This document shows positions 20,079 to 29,516 of a DNA stretch of 64,000 nt, one piece after another. Both the position numbers and the translations under genes were made by a program. The notes under the pieces were generated by a model. The model was not told the DNA's origin. It worked only from the letters and a program-made list of their open reading frames with translations, and searched no databases. The number at the start of each line of letters is the position of its first letter. The stretch's first letter is position 1. The DNA is taken from contig CAWIVH010000006.1 of NCBI GenBank assembly GCA_963839475.1, positions 190,714 through 254,713 on the forward strand, given 5' to 3'. Source of the stretch: CAWIVH01 sp963839475. GTDB lineage: Bacteria > Acidobacteriota > UBA6911.

Positions 20079-20666
20079 ATGAACAAGGCATTTACGTTGT
20101 CCATCTTAGTGATTTTAATGGCCATAACGCCGCTGAGCGCCTATGGGCAAACCGGCGATCGGCCTCCTGCATCCGGCAGCAACCAATTGAGTGTCGGACC
20201 TGAATTTGTCGGTTCGCTGGTGCTGGATCAGAACATTCATCTGATGTTGAGAGACGGCACCTATATCGAAGGGAAGGTCCGCCAGGCAACACGGGAATCT
20301 CTAACCGTGAAAATCCGGAAATGCGAACCGAAGAACAGCGTTCGCGGGCCGGAAGCAACCTTGGCGACGGCAGATATCGCGGTGGTACATTACAAGAAAA
20401 ACGGGAGCGTTGCAGCGCCGGTTGCGTTGGGTGTTTTGGGGGGATTCGCCGGAGGTTTGGCTGCGGCCAATATTGCCTATTACTCGGGCGCCAATGAGGG
20501 CGCAGCCGTTGGTGCGTTCCTACTCGGGATTGTCGGCGGGGCGAGCGGAGGCTCTATTCTCGGTCGCGAGGCGGCCAAGAAAACTGTGACGATCAATGTT
20601 ATGGCGGGCTCCGAAAAGGCCGTGGCTCAGGCGCCGGTTAGGGCGCTTCCGGTCAACAACCGGTAG
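20079..20666 (+). CDS. Secreted glycine-zipper protein of unknown function
   Basis: A 195-residue protein with a good RBS (GAGGGGGG) and a signal peptide (MNKAFTLSILVILMAITPLSAYGQ). Residues about 50-110 form a beta-rich segment beginning NIHLMLRDGTYIEGKVRQAT, reminiscent of small SH3/Sm-like barrels that recur in Acidobacteriota proteins. Residues about 112-165 are a double glycine-zipper-like hydrophobic stretch (VALGVLGGFAGGLAAANI; AFLLGIVGGASGGSILG), which probably inserts into a membrane. No enzyme motif. The last 40 nt overlap the convergent purC gene. The gap before it (19816-20078) holds no gene. Confidence 0.7.
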   Translation: MNKAFTLSILVILMAITPLSAYGQTGDRPPASGSNQLSVGPEFVGSLVLDQNIHLMLRDGTYIEGKVRQATRESLTVKIRKCEPKNSVRGPEATLATADIAVVHYKKNGSVAAPVALGVLGGFAGGLAAANIAYYSGANEGAAVGAFLLGIVGGASGGSILGREAAKKTVTINVMAGSEKAVAQAPVRALPVNNR

Positions 20667-21535
20667 GCCTCGAGATATTTTTCAGAGGTGCCCCTGACAA
20701 CGGCCGGGGGCAGCTCCGGCCCGGGCGGCTGCTTGTTGAACTTGATTTCCTCGAGATAATCGCGCACATATTGCTTGTCGAAGGAGGGTTGCGGACGTCC
20801 CGGCCGGTAGCTTACACGCGGCCAGAAGCGGGATGAGTCCGGGGTCAGCAGTTCATCACACAAGATAATGCGGCCTTCGTGGATGCCGAACTCGAACTTG
20901 GCATCCGCGATAATGATCCCGCGGTGGAGAGCATAGTCGGCTGCGCGTTTATAAATGGCCAGGGTGAGCGCTTTCAGTTCCTCGGCGCGTTCGCTGCCAA
21001 GCATTTCCACCATAACCGGAAATGGTATGTTCTCATCATGGCCCGTGTCGGCTTTGGTAGCCGGCGTAAAGATCGGCTCCGGCAGCCGGTCGCACTCGCG
21101 CATGCCCGAGGGAAGAGGTATGCCGCAGATCTTGCCCGTGGCCTTATAGTCCTTCCAGCCCGATCCCGCCAGATAACCCCGGACCACGCACTCGACCGGG
21201 AACATTTCGGCCTTCACCGTTAGCATGCTGCGAAGGTCAAGCAGGGAGCGATAAGCCTGAAGATCCGCGGGGAACTCCGTCGTATCCGCACTCACCAGGT
21301 GATTCGGCACGATATCGTGCATCTGTTGGAACCAGAAGCGAGACAGTTGGGTCAGGACCGCGCCTTTCATCGGGATCGCAGTCGGCAGAACTACATCGAA
21401 TGCAGAAATCCTGTCGGTGGCAATCAAGAGGAGCCTGTCGCCGTATTCGTAGACGTCGCGCACTTTGCCGCGGCGGAAAAGCCGCAACCCCTCCAACTCG
21501 GTTTGCAGACAAACTCCCGATTGTGAATCTGACAT
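20627..21535 (-). CDS. purC: Phosphoribosylaminoimidazole-succinocarboxamide synthase (SAICAR synthase)
   Basis: Ligase of purine biosynthesis that joins CAIR and aspartate with ATP to give SAICAR; cytoplasmic. It is 302 residues, typical of the longer form found in plants, yeast and many bacteria. Recognisable blocks include RRGKVRDVYEYGDRLLLIAT with the SAICAR synthetase DRISAFDV phrase, ECVVRGYLAGSGWKDY, and the conserved DAKFEFG followed by CDELLTPDSSRFW. Stands alone, downstream of smc on the same strand but separated by 308 nt with a repeat array. Its end overlaps the convergent glycine-zipper gene by 40 nt. Confidence 0.97.
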   Translation of the reverse strand: MSDSQSGVCLQTELEGLRLFRRGKVRDVYEYGDRLLLIATDRISAFDVVLPTAIPMKGAVLTQLSRFWFQQMHDIVPNHLVSADTTEFPADLQAYRSLLDLRSMLTVKAEMFPVECVVRGYLAGSGWKDYKATGKICGIPLPSGMRECDRLPEPIFTPATKADTGHDENIPFPVMVEMLGSERAEELKALTLAIYKRAADYALHRGIIIADAKFEFGIHEGRIILCDELLTPDSSRFWPRVSYRPGRPQPSFDKQYVRDYLEEIKFNKQPPGPELPPAVVRGTSEKYLEAYRLLTGSALTGA

Positions 21536-21584
21536 GTCAGTTCCTCGCTACTAGTTGGTTTCTGTCGCAAGACTCCATGTTCAT

Positions 21585-21700
21585 TCGACTTCGACCTGGA
21601 TTTCGACCTGGACGTGGACCTCGTCTTCGGTTTGGACTTTAACCAGTAGTGCCCACGTCCGGGTCCAGGACCAAGTCGAGGTCCAGGACCAGGCAATACC
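21585..21700. repeat. Hexanucleotide-periodic array with an inverted partner, between purC and smc
   Basis: The 308-nt gap between purC and smc holds no convincing gene but two facing arrays with a strict 6-nt period. The left (about 21587-21640) reads as units CGACTT, CGACCT, GGATTT, CGACCT, GGACGT, GGACCT, CGTCTT, CGGTTT, GGACTT. The right (about 21659-21694) reads GGGTCC, AGGACC, AAGTCG, AGGTCC, AGGACC. The arms are largely reverse-complementary and could form a long imperfect hairpin. Confidence 0.75.
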
Positions 21701-21843
21701 GAGTTTCGCGACGTATACTCGTTATCTGATTAGCTGACCCGCGGGGGCCTCTTTCCGCGTGCATCCGCTTCAGGAGATCAGCCCGTTGATTCGGGCGGCC
21801 CCTTTTATAGCAGATTTGCACCTATGCAAGCCAGCTTCTGTAA

Positions 21844-24800
21844 TCAACCGGCCTTTTCGTCGTCCCTATGGAAGTCGACACCGACGATTTTCGATACACC
21901 GGGCTCTTCCATAGTGACACCGTAAAGCGTCCGCGCGACTTCCATCGTCCGCTTGTTGTGAGTGATCACGATGAATTGAGTATCTTTGCTCAGCTCCGCG
22001 ATCAACTGCGTGAAGCGGGTAACATTAGCATCATCGAGCGGAGCATCGACTTCATCGAGAACGCAGAAGGGGCTGGGGCGATATCGGAAAATGGCGATCA
22101 GCAGGGCGAGAGCCGTCAGCGCTTTTTCACCCCCCGATAGCAGCAGAACATTTTGAAGCCGCTTTCCCGGCGGTTGAGCGATGATGTCAATGCCGCTCTC
22201 GAGCACATCGCCGTCATCGAGGAGACGCAGGTCGCACTGCCCTCCGCTGAAGAGCAACTGGAATACAACGTTGAAGTTTTCACGGATATTCTTGAATGCA
22301 TCCTGGAACTGCTCCACCGAGCGGCGGTTGATTTCCGCAATCGCCTTCTGGGTGTCGGCAATCGATTGTTCGATGTCCGTGCGCTGTTTGGTGAGAAACT
22401 GGTACCTTTCATCGAGCTCCTGGTATTCCTCCAGAGCTCGCATGTTGATGGCGCCGAAATTCTCGATGCGTTCCTTGAGCTCGTCGTGCTGGCTTAGGAC
22501 CTCATCGTAGTTCCGCTGCCAACCGGCTTCATCAATTTCCCCGATGAGCTGCTCGATCGGGTGGTGGAATTCCTCCTGGCAGCTGCGGCTGAGGTGTTCC
22601 AGATCGCTTTCCAGCCGGGTCTTTTCAATTTCGATTTTGCTGCGAATGCCGAGAGCTTCTTCGCGCCTCACGTGCAGGATCCGGGCCCGTTCCTCCAGGC
22701 TGGACAACGCATCGCGATTCGCGGCCAGCCCCTTTTGAGCCTCGGTGAGCTCCTGCTCCGTCCCTCGAATTTTTGTCCCGCTCTGTTCGATGCGGATTTC
22801 TGCAGCCTTTTGGGCGAGCACCAGCTCGGCTAGTCGAGACAGGGCGCCTTCCTTTTCGGCGCGGTTCAGCTGGAGACGCCTGCGCACATCCTCAGACTCG
22901 CCGTGCAGCCGTTTCAGCTCCACCTCCATGCCCGAGCGGCGTTCCCGCTTCACTGCCAGGGCGGAAGCCATGCCTGCAAGGGAGCGGGTCAGCCCGGCAC
23001 TCTCCGCTTTGAGCGAATCGAGCCGGCCCGTCAGTTCGCGCAATTCTTCGGTGCTGGTCCGGCTCCGAAGTTCGATCTCCGAGATCCCGGCGCCAGCCTC
23101 CTGCATCTGCCGTTCAAAATCTTTCCTCTCGTCCAGCAGCTGGGAGAGCTCCGTGCTGGCGACACTTTCGGTCTGATCGATTTTGGATATCTCGGCAGCG
23201 ACCCTCTCGCTCTGATGGTGGATCCGGACCGCTTCGACTTCGAGCCGGCGTGATTCGGCGCTGAGGGCTTTGAGAGTTTCTGAAACGGATACCTGTTCCT
23301 GCTTGAGGCGCGCCACTTCTTCACGAGTCGACTGCATCCTGGCCCGCAGGGCGGTAATCTTCCGTTCGAGTTCCCGCTTTTCGCGTTTGACGGCAAGGAA
23401 GCCTGCCATCGATTTCCGCTCGCCAAAAGCCGAGAGGGTACCCCTCGGGGAGTAGGCTTCCCCCGACAGGGTCAGGAAATGAAACCCCGGATTCGTCTCG
23501 GCAACCCTGAACGCGGTGCCGAGATCATCCACCATGACGGTTGCCGCATAATCAGGGAGGGCTCGCTCGAAAGCATGACGCACGTCCTCGCGCATGCTCA
23601 ACAGCCCATCGAGGTATCCCACGATCCCGTCGCCTGACAGCTGGACCCTTTCAGGCTCCGGGGCGTGAGGATGGCCATTTTTGACGGTCATAAAAGTGCA
23701 TTTGCCGGCGCCAATGCGCTTCAGCCGTTCCACGCCGTGCACCGCATCGTCCAGACGGTCCACCAGTATGTACTGGAGGGGATCGTTGAGGTAATCCTCG
23801 ATGGCCGCCTCAAAACGCGGGTCGGTGTCGACGTGATCCGCAAGGGTTTCGCTGCGCGTCGTTTCCTCGCCCGGCAACTGAGTCGAAAGGTACTTTTGAA
23901 CTCCCTCGGAGTAATTGCTCCTGCGGCGCTCCACTTCTTCGAGCGAGGAGAAGCGATGCTGCATCAGGCTGTTTTCCTCCTGCTGCGCCGCCAGTTCCAG
24001 GGTCGAACTTTCGACTCCCGCCGCAATGCCGCAAGCCCGCTGCTCGAGCTCCGACAGTTCGTCGGAGATTTCTTTCTGGCGCGAAGCCATAGATTCAGCC
24101 TGGGTCCGCAATTGTCCGGATTCGGCGAGGAAGGCGGCGCGTTCCTGGGCCTTCGACTCCTTTTCCCCCTGCAGGCGGCTAACACGCGCATCGATCCGCT
24201 GCATATTTTCCTGGCAGCGCGTCTGGCGGTTTTTCAGGTCGGACAGATAACCGGCGCCATTCAGGAGGAAGGATCTTACTTCTTCGATCTGGGATTCAGC
24301 CTGGCGGATGGCATTCTGGAGTACCTCCCCGCGGGCATTTTCACCGTCGATTGCCGTCTGGTCGGAGTTAATCTCGTTTGCGATCTGAGCCAGAGCGTTG
24401 CGCAGCCGGTCCAATTCCCGTTGAGCCACAGCACCCCGCTCTTCGATCGCCTTGTGCTCGATGTCGAGATCCTTCTCGCGCTGCGAAAGAGACTGGGTCT
24501 GGGACTCCAGGTTCTGGCGCAGATTCTGCTCGCTGCTTAGCTCGAGTTTCAAATTGGCCAGGGCATCCCGCATCTGCTCAACCGCCTGTTCCTGCTCACG
24601 GTAGGCCTCCTGCCCTGCCGCTCTTTCAGCCTCGGTCTTGGAAAGCTCCTCCAGGACCGATTGTTCCTGCCCGATGGCGGCATCAAATCGCCGGATGCAT
24701 TCCTCCAGCCGCGAGCTGAGCTGCCGGTGTTCGAGCGAAAGTTTGAGCTTCTGCAAACCGCGCAGCTCCTCTCGGAACCGGCTGTAACGCCGCGCCTTGG

Positions 24801-25446
24801 CAGCCTGCCTGCGGAGCGAGTTCAGCTGCCGCGCCACTTCGCGTACGATGTCATTGACGCGCAGAAGGTTCTGCTGCGCCATTTCGAGCTTCATTTCCGC
24901 GGAATAGCGACGGCTCTTGAACAGCGTGATCCGCGCCGCCTCTTCGATCAGAGCCCGTCGATCGGAAGGCTTGGAACTCAATATCTGGCCGATGCGCCCC
25001 TGCTCAATCAGAGCGTAGGAGTTCGGCCCCAGGCCGGTACCTTCGAAGAGAGCCTGGATGTCTTTTAGCCGGCATCGCTTTCCATCGAGGAGGTATTCGC
25101 TCTCGCCCGACCGGTATAAGCGGCGCCCGACGGTAAATCCCTCCGGGTTCAGTTCCAGCCCTTCCGGGATATTGAAGTGATCCATGAGGCTGAGAGTCAG
25201 AACCACTTCAGCCATCCCGGTCGCTTTTCGCGCCTGCGTGCCGGCGAAAATGACCCCCTCCATCTTGTCGGTGCGCAAGCTCTTGGCACTCTGCTCCCCA
25301 ACCACCCAGCCTATCGCATCGGCAATGTTGCTTTTGCCGCAACCATTCGGGCCCACGATCGCGGTGACGCCATCATGGAAGAGCATCTGGGTCCGGTCGC
25401 AAAAGGATTTGAATCCGACAAGCTCAATCTTCTGAATCTGGTGCAT
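21844..25446 (-). CDS. smc: Chromosome segregation protein SMC
   Basis: ATPase of the condensin complex that compacts and segregates the chromosome, 1,200 residues as expected. The Walker A motif is VGPNGCGKSN at residues 31-40. Long coiled coils (about 170-500 and 680-1,020) flank a hinge around 515-660, where GDGIVGYLDGLL and FGERKSMAGF are family landmarks. The ABC signature LLSGGEKALTALALL and Walker B FCVLDEVDAPLDDAN are close to the C-terminus. ScpA/ScpB partner genes are not in the window. Gene stands between purC and the alpha/beta hydrolase, same strand; 70 nt separate it from the hydrolase stop. Confidence 0.98.
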   Translation of the reverse strand: MHQIQKIELVGFKSFCDRTQMLFHDGVTAIVGPNGCGKSNIADAIGWVVGEQSAKSLRTDKMEGVIFAGTQARKATGMAEVVLTLSLMDHFNIPEGLELNPEGFTVGRRLYRSGESEYLLDGKRCRLKDIQALFEGTGLGPNSYALIEQGRIGQILSSKPSDRRALIEEAARITLFKSRRYSAEMKLEMAQQNLLRVNDIVREVARQLNSLRRQAAKARRYSRFREELRGLQKLKLSLEHRQLSSRLEECIRRFDAAIGQEQSVLEELSKTEAERAAGQEAYREQEQAVEQMRDALANLKLELSSEQNLRQNLESQTQSLSQREKDLDIEHKAIEERGAVAQRELDRLRNALAQIANEINSDQTAIDGENARGEVLQNAIRQAESQIEEVRSFLLNGAGYLSDLKNRQTRCQENMQRIDARVSRLQGEKESKAQERAAFLAESGQLRTQAESMASRQKEISDELSELEQRACGIAAGVESSTLELAAQQEENSLMQHRFSSLEEVERRRSNYSEGVQKYLSTQLPGEETTRSETLADHVDTDPRFEAAIEDYLNDPLQYILVDRLDDAVHGVERLKRIGAGKCTFMTVKNGHPHAPEPERVQLSGDGIVGYLDGLLSMREDVRHAFERALPDYAATVMVDDLGTAFRVAETNPGFHFLTLSGEAYSPRGTLSAFGERKSMAGFLAVKREKRELERKITALRARMQSTREEVARLKQEQVSVSETLKALSAESRRLEVEAVRIHHQSERVAAEISKIDQTESVASTELSQLLDERKDFERQMQEAGAGISEIELRSRTSTEELRELTGRLDSLKAESAGLTRSLAGMASALAVKRERRSGMEVELKRLHGESEDVRRRLQLNRAEKEGALSRLAELVLAQKAAEIRIEQSGTKIRGTEQELTEAQKGLAANRDALSSLEERARILHVRREEALGIRSKIEIEKTRLESDLEHLSRSCQEEFHHPIEQLIGEIDEAGWQRNYDEVLSQHDELKERIENFGAINMRALEEYQELDERYQFLTKQRTDIEQSIADTQKAIAEINRRSVEQFQDAFKNIRENFNVVFQLLFSGGQCDLRLLDDGDVLESGIDIIAQPPGKRLQNVLLLSGGEKALTALALLIAIFRYRPSPFCVLDEVDAPLDDANVTRFTQLIAELSKDTQFIVITHNKRTMEVARTLYGVTMEEPGVSKIVGVDFHRDDEKAG

Positions 25447-25516
25447 GGCATCCTCTGGGGAGAATCTGCCGGCCGCTGCAAGGAATTCCTTTCCGCGTCG
25501 GCGCTCCCCAAAAAAA

Positions 25517-26428
25517 CTATTGAAGGTTCAGGCGGAAAAAGTCCGCGACCTGAAGGTCGTAGTTGCTCATTTCTTCACCGGTCATCAAACGTACGCGGGA
25601 GTGCGTTAGATTGATTTTTTCCTTCCGCGGTTGCAGGCGGTCAAAAAGCGGTACTGTCAGGCCAGTCATATCCTTCCGGTTGTCGCCGGTTATGAAAAGG
25701 ATTCCCCGGTCGGCAATCGCAGCCGTGTTGATCCCTTCCGTCAGGGCGCTTTCGGGAAGGAAATTCAGGAGCCGGAACAGAGTCCCGCAGGCAGTCTCAG
25801 CCAACCGACTCTCTACTCTCAGCAGTTCCCTCAGGCGGACGGCAAGAAACTCGCCCACCGTGTCATAAGGTGAGTCGGCTGCGATCGCCCGAACTTCTGG
25901 AATCGACCCGGCAACCGCCAGCGCCGCATGGGCGCAAACATCTGTTCCCCATATTCCGATTCGTTTTGGGTCAACTTCAGGCCGGGACCGCATGAAATTA
26001 AGTGCCGCAGCCAAATCTTCCTGTTCTTTGACGCCAAGGGTACTTGCCCCCTGCGGCAAGGCCCCATTCCCGCGAGAATCGCAAACCAGAATATTGAATC
26101 CCGACCGGTTTAACTGGGCGGCCAAACTTAAACCGTGCGATCGACCCAGCCCCATCCCGGGTGCCAGCAATATCCCGGGGGCCCCTTTATTGCCCGGAAT
26201 CCACCAGGCATAAGCATCGATAGAATCCTTCAGACCCCAGCTCACATCCTTGGAGGAAAGCAGATAGTGGGAGGGGTTCGTCACTTCAGGCACCGCGCCC
26301 GCGTGAGTTATCCTATAAGTCAGGTAAAAACAGGGGATTATCGCCACGATCAGCAGGATCCCAACCAGGACAAAGAAAAAACGGATCCGGCGGTTTCCCC
26401 GCGACTTCGCAGATGCCGGCCGGTTCAT
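25517..26428 (-). CDS. Membrane-anchored alpha/beta-hydrolase-fold protein lacking the nucleophilic Ser
   Basis: A 303-residue protein with a basic N-terminus and one transmembrane helix (residues 17-36, RFFFVLVGILLIVAIIPC), then an alpha/beta-hydrolase domain. The oxyanion-type phrase LLAPGMGLGRSHG, the ILVCDSRGNG segment and the nucleophile elbow are recognisable. At the elbow, however, the usual GTSMGA is GTDVCA (residues 161-166), so Asp163 sits where the Ser belongs. Other family sites such as ADSPYDTVGEFLA are kept. The Ser-hydrolase reaction is therefore unlikely; the protein may be non-catalytic or use Asp as in dehalogenases and epoxide hydrolases. It lies between mobA and smc on the same strand. 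Confidence 0.8.
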   Translation of the reverse strand: MNRPASAKSRGNRRIRFFFVLVGILLIVAIIPCFYLTYRITHAGAVPEVTNPSHYLLSSKDVSWGLKDSIDAYAWWIPGNKGAPGILLAPGMGLGRSHGLSLAAQLNRSGFNILVCDSRGNGALPQGASTLGVKEQEDLAAALNFMRSRPEVDPKRIGIWGTDVCAHAALAVAGSIPEVRAIAADSPYDTVGEFLAVRLRELLRVESRLAETACGTLFRLLNFLPESALTEGINTAAIADRGILFITGDNRKDMTGLTVPLFDRLQPRKEKINLTHSRVRLMTGEEMSNYDLQVADFFRLNLQ

Positions 26429-26606
26429 GCGGGCACACCCCTGTTATTGCCGTCTCGCAGTCGATTCATAGCTTGCAGAAATATAGCACAGCAAAATTTG
26501 TCGAGACAAAAGAAATCGCAATATATCGTAGGGGTTGGTTCAAATTAACACTATATATGGGATATCCAGTTCCAGGCAGGCAGTGGAGCAGAAACCGCCA
26601 AAACAG

Positions 26607-27203
26607 TTAATAATCAGCTTTTTCATGGACCGAAAGATCCGTTTGTGTGTTGATATTCTTCAGATCTGAGTCGCGGAAATAGCCTGAGGAAGGATGAAGG
26701 TATTTCACCTCCAGGGCAGAATCCTGGAAAACGTCGATGAGTCGATTTTTGGATTGGAGCAACCTCCTTTGAAATTCGGGGTAGCATGAGCGTTGGTACA
26801 AAGCGCACAGGGGATGTGCTTGACCATCGCTGGTGACAGGAACAACGATATCGCCTCCCTCCATTTCTTCAATCAGGCCAGCCAGCAGCGCCGGAGTGGT
26901 GCAGGGCATGTCGCAGGCCAGAATCAGATAAGCATCAAACTCTGAGCCTGCCATGACCGCATGGATGCCGGCCATCGGCCCCTGGCCGGGAAAGACATCG
27001 GGGATGACCGGCAGGCCCAGGAAAAGGTAACGCTCGGGCCGATTCGCGGAGACGAGCACTTCCGACACCTGCGTGTGCAGCAGGTCCCTGGCCCGCTGGA
27101 TCAGCGGCGTGCCGCGGTATTCGATCAGGGCTTTGTCTTGCCCCATTCGTTGGCTGCGCCCACCTGCCAGAATTACTCCGCAAATCTCTTTTTGCCTGCG
27201 CAT
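26607..27203 (-). CDS. mobA: Molybdenum cofactor guanylyltransferase (MobA-like nucleotidyltransferase)
   Basis: Adds GMP to molybdopterin to give the guanine dinucleotide form of the molybdenum cofactor; cytoplasmic, 198 residues. The nucleotide-binding loop GVILAGGRSQRMGQDKAL spans residues 9-26, and the metal-binding LILACDMP motif lies near residue 95. The KA residues after the Gly-rich loop contact GTP. Members of the related IspD/MocA group share the fold, but this loop and length fit MobA best. No other molybdenum cofactor genes or molybdoenzymes are in the window, although such enzymes are presumably present. Confidence 0.92.
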   Translation of the reverse strand: MRRQKEICGVILAGGRSQRMGQDKALIEYRGTPLIQRARDLLHTQVSEVLVSANRPERYLFLGLPVIPDVFPGQGPMAGIHAVMAGSEFDAYLILACDMPCTTPALLAGLIEEMEGGDIVVPVTSDGQAHPLCALYQRSCYPEFQRRLLQSKNRLIDVFQDSALEVKYLHPSSGYFRDSDLKNINTQTDLSVHEKADY

Positions 27204-27337
27204 GGTGCCATCATACCTGCAACGGGATGAAGGCGGTCGGGCAATCCCGCACGTGTTGAGGGGGCAGCCTGACTGGCTGCAAATTCAAGAATACGTCGCG
27301 TTGGACAACGGATCTTTTCATTCAAGCAACGGCCATT

Positions 27338-29272
27338 TTACTTCCCTGTCGGCGTATCTTCGACCCTCAAAACAATGTGGGAAGGTCTTCTCTTCGAACG
27401 ATAAACCTGCTCCGTTGCCGGCTGGAAATCTTCCGGCCGGGCGTGGGGGATGTCAACAAATGTCTGTGGATTACGGTCTATCAACGGGAACCAGGAACTC
27501 TGCACCTGTATCATGACCCTGTGGCCTCGCCGGAAGGTATGGGCAAGGTCACCCAGCTCGAACTCGATCAGATCAGGCTCACCTGGCTTAAAAGGAACCG
27601 GCTTTTCGAAAGATTTCCGGAATTTGCCGCGGAACGGCTCTCCTCGAACCAGCTGCTGATATCCTCCCATCCGAACCCGGTTTGCCGGGGCCGGCTGCGA
27701 ACCGCTCCATTCAGGGGTGGGATAATCGCCGGGATAGACGTCGATGACCTTGACAACGAAATCCGAATCGGTCCCGCTGGTCGCCACGTTCAGTGAGACT
27801 CCAATGGGACCGAGGACGACCAGATCTTCCTCGAGCAGGGGGGTCGAGTAGACCAGCACATCGGGCCGCTTCGCCGCGAAGCGCTGGTCTTCGGTCATAT
27901 AATCCCCCTGCATCCCCATCTGCACATGACCGACGTAGGGCACGGGCCGGCTTGGATCGCTGATGTACTGGTCGAAGGCCTCGTCATCTCCGGGAGGATC
28001 GGCACCCAATCGTCCGCCTGCCTGCAGGTACAGCTTTCGCACCTTGAGATCCGGCGGCGGCCAGGCATCGAAGGTGCGCCACCGGTTGGTGCCGGTTTCG
28101 AAAACCTGGATGGCTGGAAGCTCGCGGATTATTTTCTCTTTCAAGTGCTCCGAAAAAAAGGCGAACTCTATCTTTTCCCGGTAGAATTCTGCGGTTTTCT
28201 GCCCGAAATCCACATTGCCGACCTTGTTTCCCTCGCCGCGGGACCACGCGCCGTGAGTCCAGGGCCCCATGACCAGGTGGTTCTTCGTTGCCGGGCTCTC
28301 CTTCCGCACCTGGCGATAGGTGCGAAGCGGACCCATCAGATCCTCGGCATCAAACCAACCCCCGACTGTCAGAATCGCCGGGGGTAGGCCGTGAAAGTGA
28401 CGCCAAATGGAGCGAGCCTGCCAGAATTCGTCATAGGCGGTGTGTTCGAGATTGATGCGCCAATGAGGATTCGAGTTGATGCCGGTCCTCTCGGAACCGG
28501 CCCACAGCGAGCCGAAATTGAGAAAGAAATCGTATCCGTCCGGGGTCCCGTAATCGAAAGGCACGAAGGTCCCCGGAGGCGGCTTGGGTCCGCCTTCGCG
28601 CGCTTTGAACACCGAATAGAAACCGAAATTCGCGGCAAGCATGAAGGCGCCGTTGTGGAACGAATCGTCTCCCATGTAATAGTCCGTGACCGGGGCTTGC
28701 GGCGAGGCGGCTTTCAGCGCAGGGTGGGCGTCAATCATCCCAGCGGAGACGTAGAATCCCGGGTAGGAAACTCCCCACATGCCGACGCGACCGTTATTGC
28801 CTTGCAGGTTGCGCACAAGCCAGTCGATGGTGTCCCAGGTATCGGTGCTCTCGTCGGTATCGCTTTTTGTCTTTTTTAAGGCATTATGCGGCCGGACCTC
28901 GATCCATTCCCCATCCGACATATATCGGCCGCGGACATCCTGGTACACCACGATGTAGCCGTCCTTCATGACCTGTTCCGAGGGCCCCAGCGAGGACCTG
29001 TATTGATCCACTCCGTAAGGTGAAACAGAATAAGGAGTCCGGTTCAGGAGGATGGGACAGGGAGTTTCACAGGTTTTCGGAACGTACACCGAGGTAAACA
29101 GCCTGGCTCCGTCACGCATCGGGATCCGGTATTCGTACTTGGTGAAATGGGCACGTACATATTCGCCGGCGGTAGACGATGCCTGTTGCGCCCGAAGCAG
29201 GCCCGGGACTGGGTGAATCAAAGCCAGCAGCGCAAGCACCCACAGCGCAAAAACAGTTTTCATTCGAGGCAT
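27338..29272 (-). CDS. CocE/NonD-family serine hydrolase (Xaa-Pro dipeptidyl-peptidase S15 type), secreted
   Basis: About 644 residues. The ATG at 29272 is chosen over one at 29314 because GGAG precedes it and a signal peptide begins there (MPRMKTVFALWVLALLALIH). The S15 catalytic domain shows the nucleophile elbow GVSYPGF with Ser169, then the Asp-bearing LTVGGWFDAED and the His in GPWTHGAWSRG. The C-terminal jelly-roll domain (FELGDLAHTFRRGHRVMIQV) is complete. Relatives cleave cocaine esters, glutaryl-7-ACA or N-terminal Xaa-Pro dipeptides; this one is probably a periplasmic esterase/peptidase with an unknown substrate. It is monocistronic with respect to visible neighbours. Confidence 0.93.
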   Translation of the reverse strand: MPRMKTVFALWVLALLALIHPVPGLLRAQQASSTAGEYVRAHFTKYEYRIPMRDGARLFTSVYVPKTCETPCPILLNRTPYSVSPYGVDQYRSSLGPSEQVMKDGYIVVYQDVRGRYMSDGEWIEVRPHNALKKTKSDTDESTDTWDTIDWLVRNLQGNNGRVGMWGVSYPGFYVSAGMIDAHPALKAASPQAPVTDYYMGDDSFHNGAFMLAANFGFYSVFKAREGGPKPPPGTFVPFDYGTPDGYDFFLNFGSLWAGSERTGINSNPHWRINLEHTAYDEFWQARSIWRHFHGLPPAILTVGGWFDAEDLMGPLRTYRQVRKESPATKNHLVMGPWTHGAWSRGEGNKVGNVDFGQKTAEFYREKIEFAFFSEHLKEKIIRELPAIQVFETGTNRWRTFDAWPPPDLKVRKLYLQAGGRLGADPPGDDEAFDQYISDPSRPVPYVGHVQMGMQGDYMTEDQRFAAKRPDVLVYSTPLLEEDLVVLGPIGVSLNVATSGTDSDFVVKVIDVYPGDYPTPEWSGSQPAPANRVRMGGYQQLVRGEPFRGKFRKSFEKPVPFKPGEPDLIEFELGDLAHTFRRGHRVMIQVQSSWFPLIDRNPQTFVDIPHARPEDFQPATEQVYRSKRRPSHIVLRVEDTPTGK

Positions 29273-29516
29273 CGTGATCTCCACTTCGGATAGGAATGTG
29301 AAAACATAGTACACCGGCGGCCGCCAGTCTATTGGTCTGATGCGCGAAATCTACCAAAACCCGGATTGAAAAAATCATAAATTCCCGATTGATCTCCGCG
29401 GGCTTCCCGGTTCAAAGCCTGCGTACTGCCCTTGACCGCCTCTCAAGCGAACAAATATACTTATGAATTTGCGATTGCCGGGCAGTCCCAGCATTCCCTC
29501 GGAAAGGTTTTTACCC

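Noticed and set aside
21424..21696. Arg-Ser-rich short peptide on the minus strand near purC
   Set aside because: The composition comes from the hexamer repeat; no start signal or homologue pattern.
27264..27280. Hairpin GCAGCC/GGCTGC as a terminator
   Set aside because: Only 6 bp with no U-tract on either strand.
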